DNA of 64,000 nt from Oscillospiraceae bacterium (GTDB lineage: Bacteria > Bacillota > Clostridia > Oscillospirales > Oscillospiraceae): the NCBI GenBank assembly GCA_017519975.1, contig JAFWRM010000022.1, forward strand, positions 1-64,000, written 5' to 3'. The position numbers and the translations under genes were made by a program. Under the pieces are notes generated by a model, which saw only the letters and a list, made by a program, of their open reading frames with translations, did no database searches and was not told where the DNA came from. The number at the start of each line of letters is the position of its first letter. Within the stretch, counting starts at the first letter, position 1. Below are positions 42,728 to 52,892 of this stretch, piece by piece.

Positions 42728-42756
42728 ATTATATACGGACCTCTGAGTGGGGTCAA
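42728..42756 (-). promoter_or_regulatory. Sigma-A promoter of bioY
   Basis: On the minus strand TTGACC (42756-42751) and TATAAT (42733-42728) are 17 bases apart, 55 bases before the bioY start. Confidence 0.82.
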
Positions 42757-42826
42757 CGTGTGCCGTAAGGCGGTTTTTTCCGTGCGAGGGGACCCGGCGT
42801 CGTGCTTTTTTCCCGAATCGCACGGG

Positions 42827-42855
42827 TTGCACTTTCCCGATTTTGTGCTTATTAT
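42827..42855 (+). promoter_or_regulatory. Promoter of GNAT gene
   Basis: TTGCAC (42827-42832) and TATTAT (42850-42855) are 17 bases apart. Confidence 0.65.
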
Positions 42856-42902
42856 GAATATTGTATGTGTAAAAACGACAGAAGAAAGGGGAACGTCGCC
42901 TG

Positions 42903-43646
42903 GTGAATTCGTCTGAGATTAAGGGTCACGCCGGCGTTGTCCGGGAGGCAGACCCCGCGGAGGCTGCCGTACTTGCCGGAATCTATCGGCCGTATGTGGA
43001 AGAGACGGCCGTTACGTTTGAATATACGGCGCCCGATGCGTCGGCTTTTGCGGAAAGAATGCGCATGACGCTTCAGCAGTATCCGTATCTTGTGTATGAA
43101 GCGGAGGACGGACAGCTGCTGGGATACGCTTACGCATCCCGCTTTCATCCGCGGCAGGCCTATGACTGGTCGGCGGAAGTGTCTGTGTACGTGAGGATGG
43201 ACGCACGTGGAAGAGGAGTGGGCCGGGCGCTGTACGCGCGGCTGGAGGATCTGCTGAAGGAGCAGGGCGTCCGGAACCTGTACGCGTGCATCGCCGCGCC
43301 ACGGCAGGATAATACCCGCCTGAGCGACGCCAGCCTGCGCTTTCACGGTGCCATGGGGTTCCATCTGGCGGGCAGCTTCTGTCGGTGCGGAAACAAGTTC
43401 TCCCAATGGTACGACATGTGCTGGATGGAGAAGATGATAGGAACACACGAATCGGAGCCCGCGCCTTTTCTGCCGTACCCAGAGATGAAAGAGCGGAAGA
43501 CGCAGGTCGTTGATGAAAGAATGGAGAGTTTGACGCATGGAGAAGATCGTGATCATGATCCGCGGTGCGGAGGAACGGCGGGAGGAGATCGAAGAACTCT
43601 GCCGGGGGAAAAAGGAGCCTGTATTTCTGGAGTGGAACGCGGATGA
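42903..43646 (+). CDS. GNAT N-acetyltransferase, phosphinothricin acetyltransferase-like
   Basis: This 247-residue enzyme has a GNAT fold of the Pat/Bar-like group. It shows IYRPYVEETAVTFEY (about 27-41), the acetyl-CoA loop RGRGVGRAL (about 102-110) and the NTRLSDASLRFHGAMGF block (about 139-155). It should acetylate an amino group on an amino acid, drug or peptide. The last 36 codons (from 43537) lie wholly within the next gene in another frame and look unlike GNAT sequence, so the frame may have lost an earlier stop codon. The start is GTG 42903 with GAAAGGGG upstream. Confidence 0.82.
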   Translation: MNSSEIKGHAGVVREADPAEAAVLAGIYRPYVEETAVTFEYTAPDASAFAERMRMTLQQYPYLVYEAEDGQLLGYAYASRFHPRQAYDWSAEVSVYVRMDARGRGVGRALYARLEDLLKEQGVRNLYACIAAPRQDNTRLSDASLRFHGAMGFHLAGSFCRCGNKFSQWYDMCWMEKMIGTHESEPAPFLPYPEMKERKTQVVDERMESLTHGEDRDHDPRCGGTAGGDRRTLPGEKGACISGVERG

Positions 43647-44499
43647 GACACAGTTCCGGGCGGCTGCCGTGGATGCGGAAGCCGTACTCGGAGGCGTCGA
43701 TCCGGCGTGGCTGGAGGGAACGGAGATCAAATGGATGCATCTGCCTTTTGCGGGGGCCAACCGGCACGCCGGGCGTCCTGGAGCTTTGGGCCGCATTCTG
43801 ACCAATTCCTCAGGGGCGTTCGGGGCGACCATCGCCGAGCACTGCCTGGGCATGCTTCTGGCCTTTGCCCGGCATCTGCCCACCTATCTGAGACAGGCGG
43901 AGCAGGGGCTCTGGCGGGATTGCGGCAGCGAATGGGGCCTGATGGGCCGCACGGCGCTGATCCTGGGCACGGGGGATCTCGGCACGCAGACGGCTGTCCG
44001 CCTGAAGGCCATGGGCATGCGCGTGATCGGCTGCTGCCGGAAAAACAGCGAACCGAGGGATCCCTACGACGCCATCCGCACGGTCGACCAGCTGGACAGC
44101 CTGCTGCCAGAGGCGGACGCGGTATTCTGCTGCCTGCCCTCCACGGCGGCCACGGTCGGCCTGCTGGACGCCCGCAGGCTCGCGCTTCTGCGGGAGGACG
44201 CGATACTCATCAACGTCGGCCGCGGCGATCTGATCGATACGGAGGCGCTGACGGATCTGCTGGAACAGGGCAGGTTCACGGGCGTGGGGCTTGACGTTAC
44301 GAATCCGGAACCCCTGCCGAAAGACCACCCTCTGTGGCGTTTTGACAATGTGATCATCACTCCGCACGTGTCGGGCATCGGGTTCGGCCACCTGGGAAAA
44401 ACGCAGTCTGACGTGTGGCGGATCGCGCTGGAAAACCTGCGCCGCTGGTGCGGGGGAGAGCCGCTGATGAACGTCGTCGATCAGGAACAGGGATACTGA
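43537..44499 (+). CDS. D-isomer 2-hydroxyacid dehydrogenase
   Basis: This 320-residue NAD(P)-dependent enzyme reduces 2-oxoacids or oxidises D-2-hydroxyacids. The nucleotide motif GTGDLG (144-149) is intact, as are the catalytic triad residues Arg229 (NVGRGD), Glu258 (NPEP) and His277 (TPHVSG). It resembles the short hydroxypyruvate/phenyllactate-like members, not PGDH with an ACT domain. Its start codon ATG 43537 lies 110 bases before the GNAT stop codon, an unusually long overlap. The methyltransferase gene begins 32 bases later on the same strand. Confidence 0.9.
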   Translation: MEKIVIMIRGAEERREEIEELCRGKKEPVFLEWNADETQFRAAAVDAEAVLGGVDPAWLEGTEIKWMHLPFAGANRHAGRPGALGRILTNSSGAFGATIAEHCLGMLLAFARHLPTYLRQAEQGLWRDCGSEWGLMGRTALILGTGDLGTQTAVRLKAMGMRVIGCCRKNSEPRDPYDAIRTVDQLDSLLPEADAVFCCLPSTAATVGLLDARRLALLREDAILINVGRGDLIDTEALTDLLEQGRFTGVGLDVTNPEPLPKDHPLWRFDNVIITPHVSGIGFGHLGKTQSDVWRIALENLRRWCGGEPLMNVVDQEQGY

Positions 44500-44531
44500 A
44501 CAGTTACCGTACAGACGGTCAGGAGGATCGG

Positions 44532-45293
44532 ATGGAACGAATCACCTCAAGGAAAAATCCGAAAATACAGTATTGGAAAAAGCTGTCTGGTTCCGCCGCT
44601 TTTCGCAGACAGAACGGAGAGATGATCTGTGATGGAGCGAAGCTGCTTGAGGAAGCCGTCCGGTGGGGCGTGACCGTGACGGCCCTGGCGGCGTCGGAAG
44701 GCACGGACGCAGCGGAGCTTCCGGATGTGCCTCGGTATCTGCTGCCGGAGGATCTGATGGCCTATGTGTCTCCCATGAAGACGCCGCAGGGCATCATGTT
44801 CACATGCCGGATCCCGGAAAACGGGATGCCCGCGGAGGGCACCAGATTTGTCGTTCTGGAGGGCGTACAGGACCCGGGAAACGTGGGCGCCGTGCTGCGG
44901 ACCGCGCGCGCCATGGGGTACAACGGCGTATACCTTCTGCCCGGCTGCGCGGATCCGTACGGTCCCAGAGCCGTGAGGGCGTCCATGGGGGCGGCGTTTC
45001 AGCTGCCGGTCATGGAAGCGGATTACGGAGATCTGGATGAACTGAAGCGGCGTGGCGTTGAGATCTACGCCGCCGCTCTGGGCGAGGACAGCATGGATGT
45101 CCGCCAGGCGGAGTACGCGCGGTTTGCCGTCTGCATCGGATCGGAGGGGAGCGGACTGTCGGAACGGCTGCTTCGGATATGTACCGGACGCATACGGATT
45201 CCCATGGAAAGCGCCTGTGAATCACTGAACGCGGCCGTGGCGGCCGGGATCATCATGTGGGAATCGGTCAGGGGGCAGAAATGGCGGCGCTGA
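44532..45293 (+). CDS. SpoU-family RNA 2'-O-methyltransferase
   Basis: This 253-residue SPOUT enzyme uses S-adenosylmethionine to methylate a ribose in rRNA or tRNA. The C-terminal knot has the motifs VQDPGNVGAVLRTA (about 111-124), GSEGSGL (about 202-208) and the SLNAAVAAGI end. An N-terminal substrate-binding domain (about 1-95) precedes it. The target nucleotide cannot be told from sequence; 23S rRNA is likely. RBS AGGAGG at 44521-44526 fits ATG 44532. It overlaps dprA by 13 bases. Confidence 0.93.
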   Translation: MERITSRKNPKIQYWKKLSGSAAFRRQNGEMICDGAKLLEEAVRWGVTVTALAASEGTDAAELPDVPRYLLPEDLMAYVSPMKTPQGIMFTCRIPENGMPAEGTRFVVLEGVQDPGNVGAVLRTARAMGYNGVYLLPGCADPYGPRAVRASMGAAFQLPVMEADYGDLDELKRRGVEIYAAALGEDSMDVRQAEYARFAVCIGSEGSGLSERLLRICTGRIRIPMESACESLNAAVAAGIIMWESVRGQKWRR

Positions 45294-46519
45294 AATACTG
45301 GGTATGGCTTTCCTGCCTGAAGGGACTGCGTCCGGCGACAGCCGTACGTCTGTGCGCTTCGATGGGAGGTCCTGAAAAGATCTATTTTGCCTCCCGGGAG
45401 GATCTTCTTCTGGCCGGAGCGACGGAGAAGGAAGCGGAGCGGCTTGCCGACCGGTCCCTTGCCGGGGCCGCGGCGGCGATGGAAGCGTGTGCCGCGGCGG
45501 GGATCCGCATTCTGACGCTCGCCGACGCAGAGTATCCGGACCGACTGAAGAATATCTACGATCCGCCGCCGGTACTCTATGTGCGCGGAACGCTTCCCCA
45601 CATCGATGAGGAGGCGGCTGTTGCTGTGGCCGGCACCCGAAAATGCACGCCCTACGGACTGCGCATGGCGGAGCGTATCGGATTCGAGATGGCACGCGAG
45701 GGCTGCCTGACCGTTTCCGGGCTTGCCCGGGGGATCGATACGGCGGCGGTCAGAGGCGCCCTGAAGGCGGGCGGACGGACGGTCGGCGTGATCGGAAGCG
45801 GACCGGACGTGATTTATCCGCCGGAGAATAGGGAGCTGTTCGAAGACGTCGCAGCCTCGGGAGCCATTCTGAGCGAGTACCCGCCGGGTACGGAACCCGC
45901 ACCGTGGCATTTTCCGGCGAGAAACCGCATCCTCAGCGGGCTATCCGTCGGCGTCGTGATCATCGAGGCGCCTGAGAAGAGCGGCGCGCTGATCACAGCG
46001 GCCCGCGCGCTGGAGCAGGGAAGAGACGTGTTTGCGCTCCCCGCCAACGCGGATTCCCCCTTTTCCGCTGGTTCCAACCGGCTCATACGTGCCGGAGCGA
46101 TACCGATCCTCAACGGCTCCGACGTTGCCGATGAGTACCGGGCCCTTTACCCGGAAAAGCTGACGGAGCACGGCCCATATGCGCTGACGCCGGAACCTCC
46201 GGACGGATCGGAAGGGAGCCCCGCAGGGAACGGTCAGACGGGGGACGAAAAGCGGAGTGCGGAAGGGAAAATACCGGTTGACAATGAAAAATCGGCTGAG
46301 TATGATAAATTACCGCGGATTGCGGCCCCGCTTCCGGATCTGTCACCGGATGAGAGGGCCATTTACGAATCGCTTACGGAACCGGAAATGCACGTCAACG
46401 ATCTTATCGAGCGTACGGCACTGCCGGGCGGCCGTGTGCTGGCAGCTCTGACTCTGCTGGAGATCCGGGGACTGATCCGGCGCTGCCCGGGGCAGCGATT
46501 CGAAAGACGCACTGAATGA
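45281..46519 (+). CDS. dprA: DNA processing protein DprA
   Basis: This 412-residue protein loads RecA onto incoming single-stranded DNA in transformation. It has an N-terminal helical domain (about 1-75), the Rossmann-like core with VAGTRKCTPYG, SGLARGID and a GPDVIYPPEN block, and a C-terminal winged-helix (about 350-410). An acidic, low-complexity linker (about 300-350) separates the core and the winged helix. Start ATG 45281 lies 13 bases before the methyltransferase stop. Together with comEC this indicates a competence-related function, though DprA is also kept in non-transformable species. Confidence 0.93.
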   Translation: MAALKYWVWLSCLKGLRPATAVRLCASMGGPEKIYFASREDLLLAGATEKEAERLADRSLAGAAAAMEACAAAGIRILTLADAEYPDRLKNIYDPPPVLYVRGTLPHIDEEAAVAVAGTRKCTPYGLRMAERIGFEMAREGCLTVSGLARGIDTAAVRGALKAGGRTVGVIGSGPDVIYPPENRELFEDVAASGAILSEYPPGTEPAPWHFPARNRILSGLSVGVVIIEAPEKSGALITAARALEQGRDVFALPANADSPFSAGSNRLIRAGAIPILNGSDVADEYRALYPEKLTEHGPYALTPEPPDGSEGSPAGNGQTGDEKRSAEGKIPVDNEKSAEYDKLPRIAAPLPDLSPDERAIYESLTEPEMHVNDLIERTALPGGRVLAALTLLEIRGLIRRCPGQRFERRTE

Positions 46520-46545
46520 CTGAAGGAAACGGAGAAAACTGTCTT

Positions 46546-48783
46546 ATGGCTAAAACCAAGACAAATCTTGTGATCGTAGAGTCGCCGGCAAAGGCGAAGA
46601 CCATCGGGAAGTATCTGGGAAGCGGGTACAGAGTCACCGCCTCCATGGGCCATCTTCGGGATCTGCCGAAGAGCGTGCTCGGCGTGGATATCGAGCACGG
46701 CTTTGCGCCGGATTACCGTCCGGTCAAGGGTCGTGAGAGTACCATCGACGAACTGAAGAAGGAAGCAAAGCGCAGCGCCGCCGTCTTTCTGGCCACCGAC
46801 CCGGACCGTGAGGGCGAGGCGATTTCCTGGCATCTGAAGGAACTGCTTGGCATTCCGGACGGCGCCGTATGCCGCGTTACCTTTAATGAGATCACCCGAA
46901 ACGTAGTGCAGCAGAGCATTCAGAATCCCAGAGCCATCGACATGAACCTTGTGGATGCACAACAGGCAAGGCGCGTGCTGGATCGGATCGTCGGATATAA
47001 GCTCAGTCCGCTGCTCTGGAAAAAGATACGTCGGGGCCTTTCGGCCGGACGCGTACAGTCCGTGGCCGCCCGAATGGTGGTGGACCGGGAAAACGAGATC
47101 CGGGAATTCACGCCGGAGGAATACTGGTATCTGGACGCGCTTCTGTCGGCGGAAGACGGAGGTACATTTACCGCGAGATACTATGGGACGGACGGAAAAA
47201 AGAGAGAACTGAAGAGCGAGCAGGACGTGATGGCCATACGTGCCGCAGTGGAAAACGCGCCGTTTTCCGTCCGGGACGTAAAGACGAAGGAAAACCGCCG
47301 TACGCCTCCGCCGCCGTTCATTACTTCCACGCTGCAGCAGGAAGCGTCGCGGAAGCTGGGCATGACGCCAAAACGTACCATGGCCGTGGCTCAGCAGCTG
47401 TACGAAGGCGTGGATATCCCCGATGAAGGCACCGTCGGACTTATCACTTACATGAGGACCGATTCTCTGCGGCTGTCGGACGTTGCGCTGGCAGACGCGG
47501 CGAAATTTATCAAAGAGCGCTACGGCGATTCCCTTTACGCAGGGAAGCCCAGGCGCTACAAGGCGAAGAGCGGCGCCCAGGACGCACACGAGGCGATCCG
47601 TCCGAGCAATGTTTTTCTGACGCCGGAAGCCGTCCGCTCCGCGCTCAACAGCGATCAGTACCGGCTGTACCGTCTGGTGTGGAGCCGGTTTGTGGCATGC
47701 CAGATGGCCGCTGCCGTTTACGACGGCGTTACGGTGGATGCGGAGGCGTCCGGACACGTGTTTCGGGCGACGCATTCCGTGCTGCGGTTCCCGGGATATA
47801 CCGCCGTGTACGAGGAAGGAAAAGACGACGACGGAGAGGAAAAGGAGCACCCTCTGCCGGAACTTGCCGCCGGTGCTCCGCTGACCCTGCAGAAGCTGTC
47901 ACAGGAACAGAAATTCACACAGCCGCCCGCCAGATATACGGAGGCGACGCTGATTCGGGAGATGGAGGAAACGGGGGTCGGCAGACCGAGCACATACGCG
48001 CCTACGATCTCTACGATCCTGGACCGCGAGTACGTGGTGAAGGAGGGAAAGTATCTCCGCCCCACGCCGTTGGGAGAGGTGGTCACCGGCCTCATGACGG
48101 AGCGGTTCAGCGATATCGTCGATCTGAAGTTTACGGCGCGCATGGAGGATTCTCTGGATGACGTGGAGAAGGGGGAGAAGGTCTGGACGGACGTTCTGAC
48201 CGAATTCTATGACGGGTTCGCGGAGGAACTGAAGGAAGCGGAAACGGCGCTTGAGGGAGAACGGATCCGGGTGCCCGATGAAGTCTCCGACGAAGTGTGC
48301 GACGTCTGCGGACGGCAGCTCGTGGTGAAGAGCGGGCGTTTCGGACGATTCCTGGCGTGCCCCGGTTATCCGGAGTGCAGCTTCACCAAACCCCTCGTCG
48401 TCGAGATGCCGGGCAAATGCCCGAAATGCGGCAGCCGGCTCCTCAAGAGAACCAGCAAGAAGGGGTATCCCTATTACGCCTGCGAGCATCTGTCCCGTAC
48501 CTGTGATTTCCTGACCTGGGACGTGCCTGTCAAGGATAACTGCCCGGTCTGCGGTCATACCATGTTCAAGAAGAGCGGCAGAGGGTTCAAGAAGCCCTTC
48601 TGCATCAATGAAGAATGCGAGAATTTTGTGCCGGAGGAAAAACGCGGAGGCTATAATCGCAAAGCGGGGTCTGCCGGCCAGAAAGCCGTGGAAAGCCGGA
48701 AGACGCCTTCACGAAAGACCGCCGGCCGCCGCGGAGGGGCCGCAGGAAAAACAAAGAAGAGCGGTGATGAAAGTGAAGGTTAA
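46546..48783 (+). CDS. topA: DNA topoisomerase I
   Basis: This 745-residue type IA topoisomerase relaxes negative supercoils. It has the Toprim opening [17 protein letters not shown] (about 8-24), the catalytic Tyr302 in [10 protein letters not shown] and C-terminal four-cysteine zinc ribbons: CDVCG...CPGYPEC at about 588-616, CPKCG at about 626 and CPVCG at about 666. A Lys/Arg-rich tail ends the chain. I chose ATG 46546 over 46516 because GGAG is upstream only of the former. It is followed by trmFO, which overlaps it by 17 bases. Confidence 0.96.
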   Translation: MAKTKTNLVIVESPAKAKTIGKYLGSGYRVTASMGHLRDLPKSVLGVDIEHGFAPDYRPVKGRESTIDELKKEAKRSAAVFLATDPDREGEAISWHLKELLGIPDGAVCRVTFNEITRNVVQQSIQNPRAIDMNLVDAQQARRVLDRIVGYKLSPLLWKKIRRGLSAGRVQSVAARMVVDRENEIREFTPEEYWYLDALLSAEDGGTFTARYYGTDGKKRELKSEQDVMAIRAAVENAPFSVRDVKTKENRRTPPPPFITSTLQQEASRKLGMTPKRTMAVAQQLYEGVDIPDEGTVGLITYMRTDSLRLSDVALADAAKFIKERYGDSLYAGKPRRYKAKSGAQDAHEAIRPSNVFLTPEAVRSALNSDQYRLYRLVWSRFVACQMAAAVYDGVTVDAEASGHVFRATHSVLRFPGYTAVYEEGKDDDGEEKEHPLPELAAGAPLTLQKLSQEQKFTQPPARYTEATLIREMEETGVGRPSTYAPTISTILDREYVVKEGKYLRPTPLGEVVTGLMTERFSDIVDLKFTARMEDSLDDVEKGEKVWTDVLTEFYDGFAEELKEAETALEGERIRVPDEVSDEVCDVCGRQLVVKSGRFGRFLACPGYPECSFTKPLVVEMPGKCPKCGSRLLKRTSKKGYPYYACEHLSRTCDFLTWDVPVKDNCPVCGHTMFKKSGRGFKKPFCINEECENFVPEEKRGGYNRKAGSAGQKAVESRKTPSRKTAGRRGGAAGKTKKSGDESEG

Positions 48784-50080
48784 GGTCGTCGGTGCCGGTC
48801 TGGCGGGCAGTGAAGCGGCCTGGCAGCTTGCGATCCGCGGAGTGCCCGTGGAACTGGTGGAGATGAAGCCGGCGAAGAGGACGCCGGCCCACGTTGCCGA
48901 TGGCTTTGCGGAGCTCGTGTGTTCGAATTCCTTCCGGGGGGACGACCTTTCCAACGCGGTCGGACTTCTGAAAGAGGAGATGCGGCGGATGGGCAGCCTG
49001 ATCATGCGCTGCGCGGACGCCCATCGGATCCCGGCCGGCGGAGCGCTGGCGGTGGATCGCGTCGCCTTTTCTGAGGCTGTGACCGACTGCATCCGGAATC
49101 ATCCGCTAATCACGGTAACGGAAGCTGAGGTGACGGACATCCCGGAAGGGCGGGTGATCATAGCGACGGGCCCGTTGACTTCAGACGCGCTGGCCGCCCG
49201 GCTTGCGGTCCTTGACCCGGATGGGGCGCCCCTGAATTTCTATGACGCTGCCGCTCCGATCGTCACCTTTGAAAGCATCGATATGGAGCATGCGTATTTC
49301 GCCTCCCGGTACGACAAGGGAACGCCGGACTATGTGAACTGCCCCATGACGGAGGAGGAATACAAGGCGTTCCGCGCCGAACTGTGCACAGCCCAGGAGG
49401 CCGAGATGCACGGATTCGACGACGGCGGGGTGTTCGAAGGGTGCATGCCCATTGAGGTCATGGCCAGACGCGGAGAGGATACGATGCGGTACGGGCCGAT
49501 GAAACCGGTAGGACTGACCGATCCCAGAACGGGAAAGGATCCGTACGCCGTAGTCCAGCTCCGCCAGGATAACGCGGAAGGCACGATCTACAATATCGTC
49601 GGCTTTCAGACGCATCTGAAGTTTCCGGAGCAGAAACGGGTGTTTTCCATGATCCCGGCGCTGAAGAACGCGGAGTTCGTCCGGTACGGCGTCATGCACC
49701 GCAACACTTATCTGAATTCTCCGCGGCTGCTGGACCGGTACTACCGTCTGAAGGGGGACGAACGGGTCAGCTTTGCCGGCCAGATGACCGGCGTGGAGGG
49801 GTATGTGGAATCCGCCGCTTCCGGCATGCTTGTCGGGATCGAAACGGCTCATGAGCTGCTTGGCCTGCCCCCGGTGGATTTTCCGCAGGAGACCGCGATC
49901 GGGGCCCTGGCACTGTATGTGTCCGGCGGCGCTGTGGCTGCGTTCCAGCCGATGAATGTCAATTTCGGCATCATCAGTCCGCTGGGGTACCGGGTGAAGG
50001 GAAAGAGAAACAAGAACACGGAGATCTCCAGGCGCTCGCTTGAGGTGATCGACCGGCTGGTTGCGGAGGGAAGAATTTGA
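48767..50080 (+). CDS. trmFO: tRNA (uracil-54-C5) methyltransferase, folate dependent
   Basis: This 437-residue FAD enzyme makes ribothymidine at position 54 of tRNA, taking the methyl carbon from methylenetetrahydrofolate. The FAD motif [11 protein letters not shown] (9-19) is at the N-terminus, followed by the family motif [20 protein letters not shown] in the first 70 residues and a C-terminal MNVNFGI block. It is the Bacillus-type folate enzyme rather than the SAM-dependent TrmA. Start ATG 48767 lies within the end of topA; the order topA-trmFO is common in Firmicutes. Confidence 0.95.
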   Translation: MKVKVKVVGAGLAGSEAAWQLAIRGVPVELVEMKPAKRTPAHVADGFAELVCSNSFRGDDLSNAVGLLKEEMRRMGSLIMRCADAHRIPAGGALAVDRVAFSEAVTDCIRNHPLITVTEAEVTDIPEGRVIIATGPLTSDALAARLAVLDPDGAPLNFYDAAAPIVTFESIDMEHAYFASRYDKGTPDYVNCPMTEEEYKAFRAELCTAQEAEMHGFDDGGVFEGCMPIEVMARRGEDTMRYGPMKPVGLTDPRTGKDPYAVVQLRQDNAEGTIYNIVGFQTHLKFPEQKRVFSMIPALKNAEFVRYGVMHRNTYLNSPRLLDRYYRLKGDERVSFAGQMTGVEGYVESAASGMLVGIETAHELLGLPPVDFPQETAIGALALYVSGGAVAAFQPMNVNFGIISPLGYRVKGKRNKNTEISRRSLEVIDRLVAEGRI

Positions 50081-51093
50081 AGATCATTGTGGACGCCATG
50101 GGGGGAGACAACGCCCCCTTTGAGATCGTAAAGGGAAGCCTGCGCGCGGCGCGGGAGCTGGGCGTAGACATTGTTCTTGTGGGGCGCGAGGATGAGATCG
50201 GACGGTGCCTGCGGGACATGGGCTGCGATGGCCGGCCCGAAAGGGTGAGCGTCGTGAACGCCTCGGAAGTGATCGAGATGGACGACGAGCCGAGCCTTGC
50301 CTACCGCAGAAAACCGGACTCCAGCATGACGGTCGGGCTGAACCTGCTGAAAAACGGGCAGGGAGACGCTTTTGTCTCCGCCGGCAGCACCGGCGCTCTG
50401 CTATCCGGAGCGACGCTCGTAGTGAAGAGGATACGCGGCGTGCGCCGCGCGGCGCTGGCGCCGCTTCTTCCCACGAAGACGGGACATGTGATGGTCATCG
50501 ACGTGGGGGCCAACGTGGAATGCGCACCGGAGCATCTGGAGCAGTTCGCTCTGCTCGGTTCCGGATATATGAAGGGCGTAATGAAAATGGACGCGCCGCG
50601 GATCGGCCTGCTGAACAACGGAACGGAACAGACCAAGGGAGGAACGCTCCAGCTGGAGACGTATCCGCTGCTGCAGCGCCTGCACGAGGAAGGCAAAATC
50701 AATTTCTGCGGGAACGTGGAGGCCAAGGACGTAATGCAGGGCGTGTGCGACGTGGTGGTCTGTGACGGATACAGCGGGAACATCCTGCTGAAGTCCATCG
50801 AGGGGTCCGCCGGATTCATCATGAGCCTTCTGAAGCAGATCATGTATAAAAACGCAAAGAACAAGGCGGCTGCCCTGCTCCTGAAAAAGGACCTGTACGC
50901 GCTGAAAGATACGATGAGCGCGTCCAAGGTCGGCGGCACGGCTCTGCTGGGGATATCGCGCCCCGTCGTGAAGGCTCACGGGTCTTCCGACGCGGAAGCG
51001 TTTTTCAATGCCGTTCGTCAGGCGTCCGTAGTGGCGGGCTCCGGCATGATCGAGACGGTCACGCAGCAGCTGAAGAACACGGAAGAAAAGTAA
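50077..51093 (+). CDS. plsX: Phosphate acyltransferase PlsX
   Basis: This 338-residue enzyme converts acyl-ACP to acyl-phosphate for phospholipid synthesis (partner PlsY). It opens [13 protein letters not shown] and keeps the [10 protein letters not shown] (about 103-112) and [10 protein letters not shown] blocks. The start is TTG 50077, overlapping the trmFO stop by 4 bases, with GGAGGG at 50065-50070. In many Firmicutes plsX is followed by acpP and fabD; here the next gene is rnc after a strong hairpin, so acpP must be elsewhere. Confidence 0.94.
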   Translation: MKIIVDAMGGDNAPFEIVKGSLRAARELGVDIVLVGREDEIGRCLRDMGCDGRPERVSVVNASEVIEMDDEPSLAYRRKPDSSMTVGLNLLKNGQGDAFVSAGSTGALLSGATLVVKRIRGVRRAALAPLLPTKTGHVMVIDVGANVECAPEHLEQFALLGSGYMKGVMKMDAPRIGLLNNGTEQTKGGTLQLETYPLLQRLHEEGKINFCGNVEAKDVMQGVCDVVVCDGYSGNILLKSIEGSAGFIMSLLKQIMYKNAKNKAAALLLKKDLYALKDTMSASKVGGTALLGISRPVVKAHGSSDAEAFFNAVRQASVVAGSGMIETVTQQLKNTEEK

Positions 51094-51099
51094 GGATAA

Positions 51100-51129
51100 C
51101 GTCAGGGCGGCCCCGGGGCCGTCCTGACG
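51100..51129 (+). other. Near-perfect palindrome before rnc
   Basis: The arms CGTCAGGGCGGCCCC and GGGGCCGTCCTGACG form a 15-base-pair stem with almost no loop and a single wobble pair. No T-tract follows, so it is not a typical terminator. It could be a processing or autoregulatory site in front of rnc. Confidence 0.7.
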
Positions 51130-51161
51130 TTGCGCGTATGGGAAGAAACGGAGGAAGAAAC

Positions 51162-51836
51162 ATGGATAAGCTGCAGCAGACCATCGGTTATCATTTCCGG
51201 TCACCGCGGCTGCTGGAAACGGCCCTGACGCATTCCAGCTATGCCAACGAACACAGGAAAGCGGGAGTCGAATACAACGAAAGGCTGGAATTTCTGGGAG
51301 ATTCCGTTCTGGGAATGATCGCAGCGGAGCATCTGTTCAGAAACGAGCTCAACATGCCGGAGGGAAAGATGAGTCGGTACCGTGCGGAGCTGGTTTGTGA
51401 GCGGAGCCTTGCGGCCGTAGCCGATGAGGTCGGCCTCGGGCGCCTTCTGCGCCTTGGAAGAGGCGAAGAGTCCGGCGGCGGCAGGGAGCGGCCAAGCATC
51501 AAGGCGGACGCTGTGGAAGCGGTGATCGCCGCCATCTATCTTGACGGGGGGATGGAGCCCGCCGTTCGCTTTGTGAAGAGGTTCGTCCTTTCACGGATGC
51601 GGGAGGCGGAGCAGGAGAACCGCGACTGGAAAACAGAGCTTCAGGAGATCCTTCAGAGAGAGGGCCCCACCGGGATCGAATACGTTCTGGAGGGAGAATC
51701 CGGTCCGGATCACGACAAGCGATTCGTCATGTCGGTGCGGTGGAACGGAAAAACCGTCGGTACGGGGGAAGGAAAAAGCAAAAAACTGGCGGAACAGCGG
51801 GCGGCAAGGGCAGCGATGGAGCATATGGACCGATGA
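51162..51836 (+). CDS. rnc: Ribonuclease III
   Basis: This 224-residue endonuclease cleaves double-stranded RNA in rRNA precursors and mRNA. The RNase III signature NERLEFLGDSVLG (about 38-50) with its catalytic acidic residues is intact, and a double-stranded RNA-binding domain occupies about 150-222. Start ATG 51162 has GGAGGA upstream. It overlaps the radical SAM gene by ATGA. The dense hairpin just upstream could be its own substrate, which would be an autoregulatory arrangement. Confidence 0.95.
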   Translation: MDKLQQTIGYHFRSPRLLETALTHSSYANEHRKAGVEYNERLEFLGDSVLGMIAAEHLFRNELNMPEGKMSRYRAELVCERSLAAVADEVGLGRLLRLGRGEESGGGRERPSIKADAVEAVIAAIYLDGGMEPAVRFVKRFVLSRMREAEQENRDWKTELQEILQREGPTGIEYVLEGESGPDHDKRFVMSVRWNGKTVGTGEGKSKKLAEQRAARAAMEHMDR

Positions 51837-52837
51837 GCCCGAGAGCCAGAATATGCCCGGTATTCGTGCCGCATCTGGGATGCCCGCACCGGTGCGTCTT
51901 CTGTGATCAGAACAGGATTTCCGGAAACGACAGACCTGCGGATGCCTCGACGGTGCGCCGCGCGCTGCAGACGATGGGAACTCCGCCCGCGGATACGGAG
52001 CTTGCCTTCTACGGCGGAAGCTTTACCGCCATGCCGGAGAGCCTGCAGCGGGAACTGCTGGACGCCGCGGCGGATCATGTCTCTTCCGGCGGAAGCATCC
52101 GGGTGTCCACCCGGCCGGACGCCGTCTCCGAGCGGAATCTGTGCTTTCTGAAGGAGCATGGGGTGAAGACGGTCGAACTGGGCTGCCAGTCCATGGACGA
52201 CGGCGTGCTTCTTGCCAGCGGAAGAGGACATACGTCCCAAGACGTGATCACTGCCGCGCGGGAGGTAAGGGAAGCCGGCCTTCGGCTGATCCTCCAGATG
52301 ATGACAGGCCTCCCGGGAGACACACGGGAAAAGGCGTTGGATACGGCGTCCCGGCTGGCGGAACTTCGGCCGGACGGCGTGAGGATATATCCTGCGGTGA
52401 TCCTGAGGGGCACCGAGCTGTACCGGATGTGGCGGAACGGTACTTATCGGGAGCATACGGTGCGGGAAGCCGCCGAATGGTGTGCGGAGATCCTGCCGAT
52501 ATTCGAGCGTCGCGGCATTCCCGTGATACGGCTCGGCCTGAATCCCTCGGAGGAGCTCTCCGGAGGTCAGGCGGCAGGCGGCGCGTATCACCCTGCCTTC
52601 GGTCAGATCGTCGCGTCGCTTCGCTTTCTGGAGGAAGAGCGGCGCCTGCTCCAGGCAGGAGCCGAAGAGGGGACGGTCGAGATCCTGGTCCATCCGTCGT
52701 GCCTTTCATCGGCCATCGGCCATGGAGGCGTGAACCGGAAAACTCTCGAACGTGAATTTCCGCATCTTTTCTTCCGGTTTGTTCCCTCGGAAACGCTGCC
52801 GCGAGAGGGGATCGCCGTTGAAATACGGCGGCTGTAA
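51833..52837 (+). CDS. Radical SAM protein, ELP3-like C-terminal type
   Basis: This 334-residue protein has the radical SAM cluster Cys17-x3-Cys21-x2-Cys24 (CPHRCVFC) and a typical GG-containing FYGGSFTAM segment near 62. The second half has a helical and beta tail similar to Elp3-type radical SAM proteins found beside smc in Firmicutes. Those are thought to modify RNA or proteins; the substrate is unknown. Start ATG 51833 overlaps the rnc stop by 4 bases. A promoter for smc lies inside its last codons. Confidence 0.87.
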   Translation: MSPRARICPVFVPHLGCPHRCVFCDQNRISGNDRPADASTVRRALQTMGTPPADTELAFYGGSFTAMPESLQRELLDAAADHVSSGGSIRVSTRPDAVSERNLCFLKEHGVKTVELGCQSMDDGVLLASGRGHTSQDVITAAREVREAGLRLILQMMTGLPGDTREKALDTASRLAELRPDGVRIYPAVILRGTELYRMWRNGTYREHTVREAAEWCAEILPIFERRGIPVIRLGLNPSEELSGGQAAGGAYHPAFGQIVASLRFLEEERRLLQAGAEEGTVEILVHPSCLSSAIGHGGVNRKTLEREFPHLFFRFVPSETLPREGIAVEIRRL

Positions 52838-52846
52838 TGGTATAAT
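52818..52846 (+). promoter_or_regulatory. Internal sigma-A promoter for smc and downstream genes
   Basis: TTGAAA (52818-52823) and TATAAT (52841-52846) are exactly 17 bases apart. The -35 box is within the end of the radical SAM gene. Confidence 0.82.
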
Positions 52847-52892
52847 CACTTGATTAAGTCTGTATTCCGCGGCGGTGCCGCGGTCAAAGGAA

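Noticed and set aside
42673..42902. BirA operator upstream of bioY
   Set aside because: No inverted TTGTTAACC-like pair was seen between the bioY promoter and start codon.
43537..43646. GNAT C-terminal tail as a real domain
   Set aside because: It is out of frame with a conserved dehydrogenase gene and has no resemblance to GNAT sequence.
46516..46545. Earlier topA start at ATG 46516
   Set aside because: It overlaps the dprA stop and has no ribosome site; ATG 46546 begins the conserved N-terminus.
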